From: Myxococcus hansupus
GTDB lineage: Bacteria; Myxococcota; Myxococcia; Myxococcales; Myxococcaceae
Direction: 5' to 3'
Assembly: GCF_000280925.3 (NCBI RefSeq)
Contig: NZ_CP012109.1
Location: forward strand, 3,740,501-3,804,500
DNA length: 64,000 nucleotides
Made by a program: the position numbers and the translations under genes. Below are positions 61,231 to 64,000 of this stretch, one piece after another; the stretch's first letter is position 1, and each line of letters opens with the position of its first letter. Under the pieces are notes generated by a model. That model searched no databases. It saw only the letters and a list, made by a program, of their open reading frames with translations, and was not told the DNA's origin.

Positions 61231-61971
61231 ATGTCCGTCATCATCCGTGGAGCCCGTGTCCGATTCCTGCAATCGAAACCCGGAGACGGCCCGAAGCCGC
61301 CCCCTCGGCCGCCCTGTGAGTACTGCGGGAAGGCGTGGCACAAGCTCGCCGCCGCATGGGGCTGGCACGTGGGGAACTCCACGGAGTTGCGCGAAAACAT
61401 CCTGGCGGGGCGCGAGTCCAAAGAACACCCCTGGTACACGGGGCACCGCTCCATCGCCGCCCATCACCTCATCTGCTCGGAAGCCATGGCAGACGACGAG
61501 GACTGGGCCCAGTTTTGTCGGGACTTCGGCTACGACATCAACCGGAGGGAGAACGGGGTCATGCTGCCCATGGTGCTGGCCGTGGCGTGCGAGCTTCACG
61601 TCCCAGTCCATGTCGGGCCTCACTCGGGTGGCTGGGCCTTCGACATGGACCTGGCGTACCCCGGCGCCGTGGCACGTCTCCTGGAGGGCATTGCGCAAGC
61701 CGTCGCTGACGGGTTGTTTTGTGCAGACGTTTCGAAGCTGACGGGTGAGTTGGACCAGTTGAGCCGCACGATCCTCGAACGGCTTGCGAAAGGTCGTTGG
61801 ACGCTCACCTCGGATGGGCAGGACTACCTGCCTGGCGGAAGGGGCTGCTCCGGCGTCTCCAGCATCGAGGGGAAGCCCCGCGTCCCATGTCCCCGCTCTC
61901 GGCGCCACGGTGTCCGCCACCCGAGCACCCACCAGCCGCTGGCACGGCGAGCGCTCCAGGTGGGGGAGTAG
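61231..61971 (+). CDS. AHH-family HNH-type nuclease, probable toxin
   Basis: 246-residue protein. A short Cys motif (PCEYCGKAWH, about residues 28-37) comes first, then the AHH nuclease core: HRSIAAHHLICSEAM, followed by FCRDFGYDINRRENGVMLP and a later HVGPHSGGWAFDMDLAYPGA. AHH is the conserved signature of this branch of the HNH/EndoVII superfamily, known mostly as toxin domains. It lacks a secretion signal and any long N-terminal delivery region. Start ATG 61231 (MSVIIRGARV) is chosen over the longer frame. Its stop is 3 bp before an immunity-like gene, the usual toxin-immunity order. Confidence 0.82.
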   Translation: MSVIIRGARVRFLQSKPGDGPKPPPRPPCEYCGKAWHKLAAAWGWHVGNSTELRENILAGRESKEHPWYTGHRSIAAHHLICSEAMADDEDWAQFCRDFGYDINRRENGVMLPMVLAVACELHVPVHVGPHSGGWAFDMDLAYPGAVARLLEGIAQAVADGLFCADVSKLTGELDQLSRTILERLAKGRWTLTSDGQDYLPGGRGCSGVSSIEGKPRVPCPRSRRHGVRHPSTHQPLARRALQVGE

Positions 61972-61974
61972 GGC

Positions 61975-62553
61975 ATGCAGACCGAGTACTTCGTTCTCAC
62001 GCGCACCCATTCGCAGGAGCACCCGCTTCTCGCATGGGACCAGTCCGGTATGGCCTTCCGCAAAAGGAAGCCGGTGGACGTACACGCGCCCGTGAAGTTG
62101 AAGCTGGCTGAACCGGTGCCACCCCATCCCGTGATGGCGGACCACCACGCTTTGCCGGCGCCCGTGGTGTCCACCCGCCTCATGGAGGTGTTCGCCAACG
62201 CCAACCTGCATGGGGTCCAACTCGTTCCAGCGGACGTCCACGCGGGCAACTACGTCCTGCGGTACTGGCTGCTCCACGTCTGGCGGGCGATTGACTGCCT
62301 CGACAGGGAGCGCTCGGTGTTTCAGGAGACAGCGACCGGACGGGTACTGATCGCGGTGGACCGCCTCGAGCTGGATACGGGGGTACTCGACGCCGTTCCG
62401 CTCGAGGAGCGTTTGGCGTTTCGCCTGGAGGGGGCCGCCATTTTCCTCTTCCACCTCAGCGTGGTGAACCGAGCCCTTTCGCTGACGCCGCCTCCCGTAG
62501 GCCTGCGCTTCATCCCCGTGGCGGAGTGGGGCGACGCGTCGGCGTTCCGCTGA
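61975..62553 (+). CDS. Imm11-type (DUF1629-like) immunity protein
   Basis: 192-residue protein with the pattern of DUF1629/imm11 proteins that are abundant in myxobacteria: VVSTRLMEVFANANLHGVQLVPADV, then YWLLHVWRAIDCLDRERSVF and RLELDTGVLDAVPLEERLAFRLEG. By position it should neutralise the AHH nuclease. It starts 3 bp after the toxin stop, so the two are certainly co-transcribed. The pairing is inferred from layout and family; direct proof is lacking. Confidence 0.8.
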   Translation: MQTEYFVLTRTHSQEHPLLAWDQSGMAFRKRKPVDVHAPVKLKLAEPVPPHPVMADHHALPAPVVSTRLMEVFANANLHGVQLVPADVHAGNYVLRYWLLHVWRAIDCLDRERSVFQETATGRVLIAVDRLELDTGVLDAVPLEERLAFRLEGAAIFLFHLSVVNRALSLTPPPVGLRFIPVAEWGDASAFR

Positions 62554-62620
62554 CGAACGCAGCCGTTTGGACCGCAGTGCCTTGGAGATGGCTGCCCTGA
62601 AGCGAGCCCGATGCCGGACG

Positions 62621-62662
62621 GCGCTCGCGGATGTTCGCCAGCATGTGCGCTCGTGCCTTCGA
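62621..62662 (+). repeat. Downstream arm of the imperfect direct repeat
   Basis: Matches the upstream arm: GCGCTCGCGG, then ATGTTCGCCAGCATG and CGTGCCTTCGA. Translated in one frame the two copies read MFASMCARAFE and MFAGVRACAFE, so they may be remnants of the same small coding segment. Confidence 0.55.
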
Positions 62663-62734
62663 GGAGGACCCGGAGGGCCCGGCGCCTCGGCATACCGATG
62701 GCCAGGGGAGGGGACGGTCCGTTAGGGTCTCGAC

Positions 62735-63700
62735 ATGGTGGTGAGGATCGCCTCGTGGGCGGAACCGGTGCGGCATCCCGAGTTGGGACGGCTCAGGGCG
62801 TGGCACCTCGTATGTCCCTCGCAAGCGCTTCGTCCCGGGCAGGTGATGCGCTGGAGCCTGGGGGCACGCGAGTTGGTGCTCTTCCGGGGACAGAGCGGCG
62901 CGGTGCATGCGTTGTCAGCGCATTGCGCGCACATGGGAGCGCATCTGGGGGGCGGCACCGTCGTGGGCGACCAACTGCGCTGCCCCCTGCATCATTGGCG
63001 CTTCGAAGGGAGCGGCGCCTGCGCGCGCAGCGGGCGTCCCGGGCAGCGGGCGTTTCCGGTGGTGGAGCGGCACGGCGCCATCCTCGTCTTCAACGGGCCG
63101 GTGGTCCTCTTCCCGCCGCCACGCGTGGGCGGAGATGACTGGCGATGGGGGCTCGCGCCCGCGTTCCGTGTGCGCTGCGACTGGCTCCCGGTGGTGGCGA
63201 ACGCATTCGACCTCGAGCACCTGCGCACAGTGCATCACCGCGCGTTGCGAGACGAGCCCATCGTTGAGCGCGAGGACCCCTTCACGCTGCGCGTCCGCTA
63301 CACGTCCCGCGTCACGGGGACGGGGATGAGCGACCGGGTGATGAAGTTCCTGTCGGGCGACCACATCCGCGTCACCTTGACGCTGCATGGCGGCACGCTC
63401 CTGTCCGTGGAGAGCGACCTGGGCCGCACGCGCAGCGCGTTGATGGCGGGACTCCAGCAGACCCCCGAGGGCCTCTTCGTCCGGCTCGCCTTCGCCACGC
63501 GGCGCTGCCGTATTCCCGGCGTGGAGGTGTTGAAGCTCGCGGTGGCGCGGTGGCTCTTCACGTCGTTCCTTCGGAGGGACCTCTCCGTGCTGGACGGCAT
63601 GCGCTTCAACCGGGCGGGGGCGGCGGAGGACCCGTTGTTGTTGCATGTGCTCGACTTCACCTCCAACCTTCCGGAGGCCGTTGATGACGAGCGCGCGTGA
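62735..63700 (+). CDS. Rieske [2Fe-2S] non-heme iron oxygenase
   Basis: 321-residue oxygenase. The Rieske cluster ligands are Cys64/His66 (HCAHMGAH) and Cys83/His86 (CPLHHW). The mononuclear iron motif is D159-x2-H162-x4-H167 in NAFDLEHLRTVHH. Both metal sites are intact, so it should be active with a reductase coded elsewhere. The substrate is unknown; bacterial relatives hydroxylate sterols, aromatic rings or betaine-like compounds. The gene overlaps the desaturase gene by 17 bp, so the two probably act in one lipid-related pathway. Confidence 0.88.
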   Translation: MVVRIASWAEPVRHPELGRLRAWHLVCPSQALRPGQVMRWSLGARELVLFRGQSGAVHALSAHCAHMGAHLGGGTVVGDQLRCPLHHWRFEGSGACARSGRPGQRAFPVVERHGAILVFNGPVVLFPPPRVGGDDWRWGLAPAFRVRCDWLPVVANAFDLEHLRTVHHRALRDEPIVEREDPFTLRVRYTSRVTGTGMSDRVMKFLSGDHIRVTLTLHGGTLLSVESDLGRTRSALMAGLQQTPEGLFVRLAFATRRCRIPGVEVLKLAVARWLFTSFLRRDLSVLDGMRFNRAGAAEDPLLLHVLDFTSNLPEAVDDERA

Positions 63701-64000
63701 GGGCGCGGAGACGCCCATCCCCGCCACGCTCAATGTCGCGCTCCTCGCCTGCGCGATGTCCGCCGGTGCCGGCGCCCTGTGGCTGGCGTCGCGCGCGGAG
63801 ACGTGGCCGGTCCGGCTGCTCGCGGCCGGAGTGTTCTCGTTCGTCAACAACACCGTCTTCTCCCTGCTGCACGAGGCGACGCACGGGGTGCTGCATCCCC
63901 AGCGAAAGGTGAACGACTGGCTCGGGCGCGTGGCAGCGACGTTCTTTCCCACGTCCTTCACCATGCAGCGGGCCTTCCACCTCAATCACCACCGCAACAA
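63684..64000 (+). CDS. Fatty-acid desaturase-family protein, cut by the window end
   Basis: Partial: 105 residues are visible. It opens MTSAREGAETPIPATLNV, followed by two hydrophobic stretches. The first histidine box is HEATH and the second HLNHHRN, as in membrane di-iron desaturases and hydroxylases. ATG 63684 lies inside the last codons of the Rieske gene (17-bp overlap) behind a GGAGG ribosome site at about 63672. The remaining His box and C-terminus lie beyond position 64000, so the precise type (fatty-acid, carotenoid or sterol) cannot be told. Confidence 0.85.
   Translation, partial: MTSAREGAETPIPATLNVALLACAMSAGAGALWLASRAETWPVRLLAAGVFSFVNNTVFSLLHEATHGVLHPQRKVNDWLGRVAATFFPTSFTMQRAFHLNHHRN

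Overview
The window is high-GC DNA (roughly 70 % by eye, with strongly G/C-ending codons) from a bacterium that looks like a fruiting-body myxobacterium of the Myxococcus/Corallococcus type. The best pointers are a chaperone-usher cluster carrying two spore-coat-protein-U genes, an alternative complex III plus caa3 oxidase operon, an AHH-nuclease/imm11 pair, and many lone signalling and secreted proteins. I see no rRNA, tRNA, CRISPR array, insertion sequence or prophage structural gene.

Layout. 0.3-11 kb is mixed housekeeping: a lipoprotein alpha/beta hydrolase, a VOC protein, a very divergent SecY-like protein, a DUF2267 protein, a UbiB-family kinase, a transglutaminase-like secreted protein, nhaA and mutS. 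The end of mutS runs into a 106-bp tandem repeat. 11.3-12.6 kb holds two small exported proteins. 12.8-17.6 kb is a minus-strand accessory operon: a LysM/peptidoglycan-binding protein, an uncharacterised protein with an apparent frameshift, an 885-residue protein whose metallo-beta-lactamase (ComEC-like) fold is interrupted by an Ala-rich insert and bracketed by zinc ribbons, and a small protein of a type seen near type VI secretion effectors. This is my main candidate for an undescribed system.

18-25.5 kb carries a DUF3592 protein, a peptidoglycan amidase with a 14-residue repeat linker, and a four-gene chaperone-usher system. 25.5-36.3 kb holds pyruvate carboxylase, an MFS transporter, a hybrid histidine kinase, a 2OG-Fe(II) oxygenase and a dicarboxylate/cation symporter. 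The 579-bp gap upstream of the kinase contains a motif repeated three times.

36.4-61 kb is an energy block. actABCDEF plus a small membrane protein and ctaCDEF form one tightly overlapping plus-strand operon of about 11.5 kb (quinol to cytochrome c to oxygen). Facing it is a complete minus-strand mrpABCDEFG cation/proton antiporter. After a zinc alcohol dehydrogenase comes a minus-strand formate dehydrogenase operon whose catalytic subunit is interrupted by an in-frame TGA. That TGA is at the selenocysteine position of FdnG and is followed at 11 nt by a SECIS-like hairpin with a GGUCU loop, so the gene is read as one selenoprotein. The last 2.8 kb holds an AHH nuclease/immunity pair flanked by imperfect direct repeats, a Rieske oxygenase, and the start of a fatty-acid desaturase that runs off the window.

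How they work together: formate dehydrogenase feeds electrons into the quinone pool, alternative complex III and the caa3 oxidase consume them while building a proton gradient, and Mrp and NhaA exchange that gradient for sodium. This link is inferred from gene content and clustering; no regulation is visible that ties them together.
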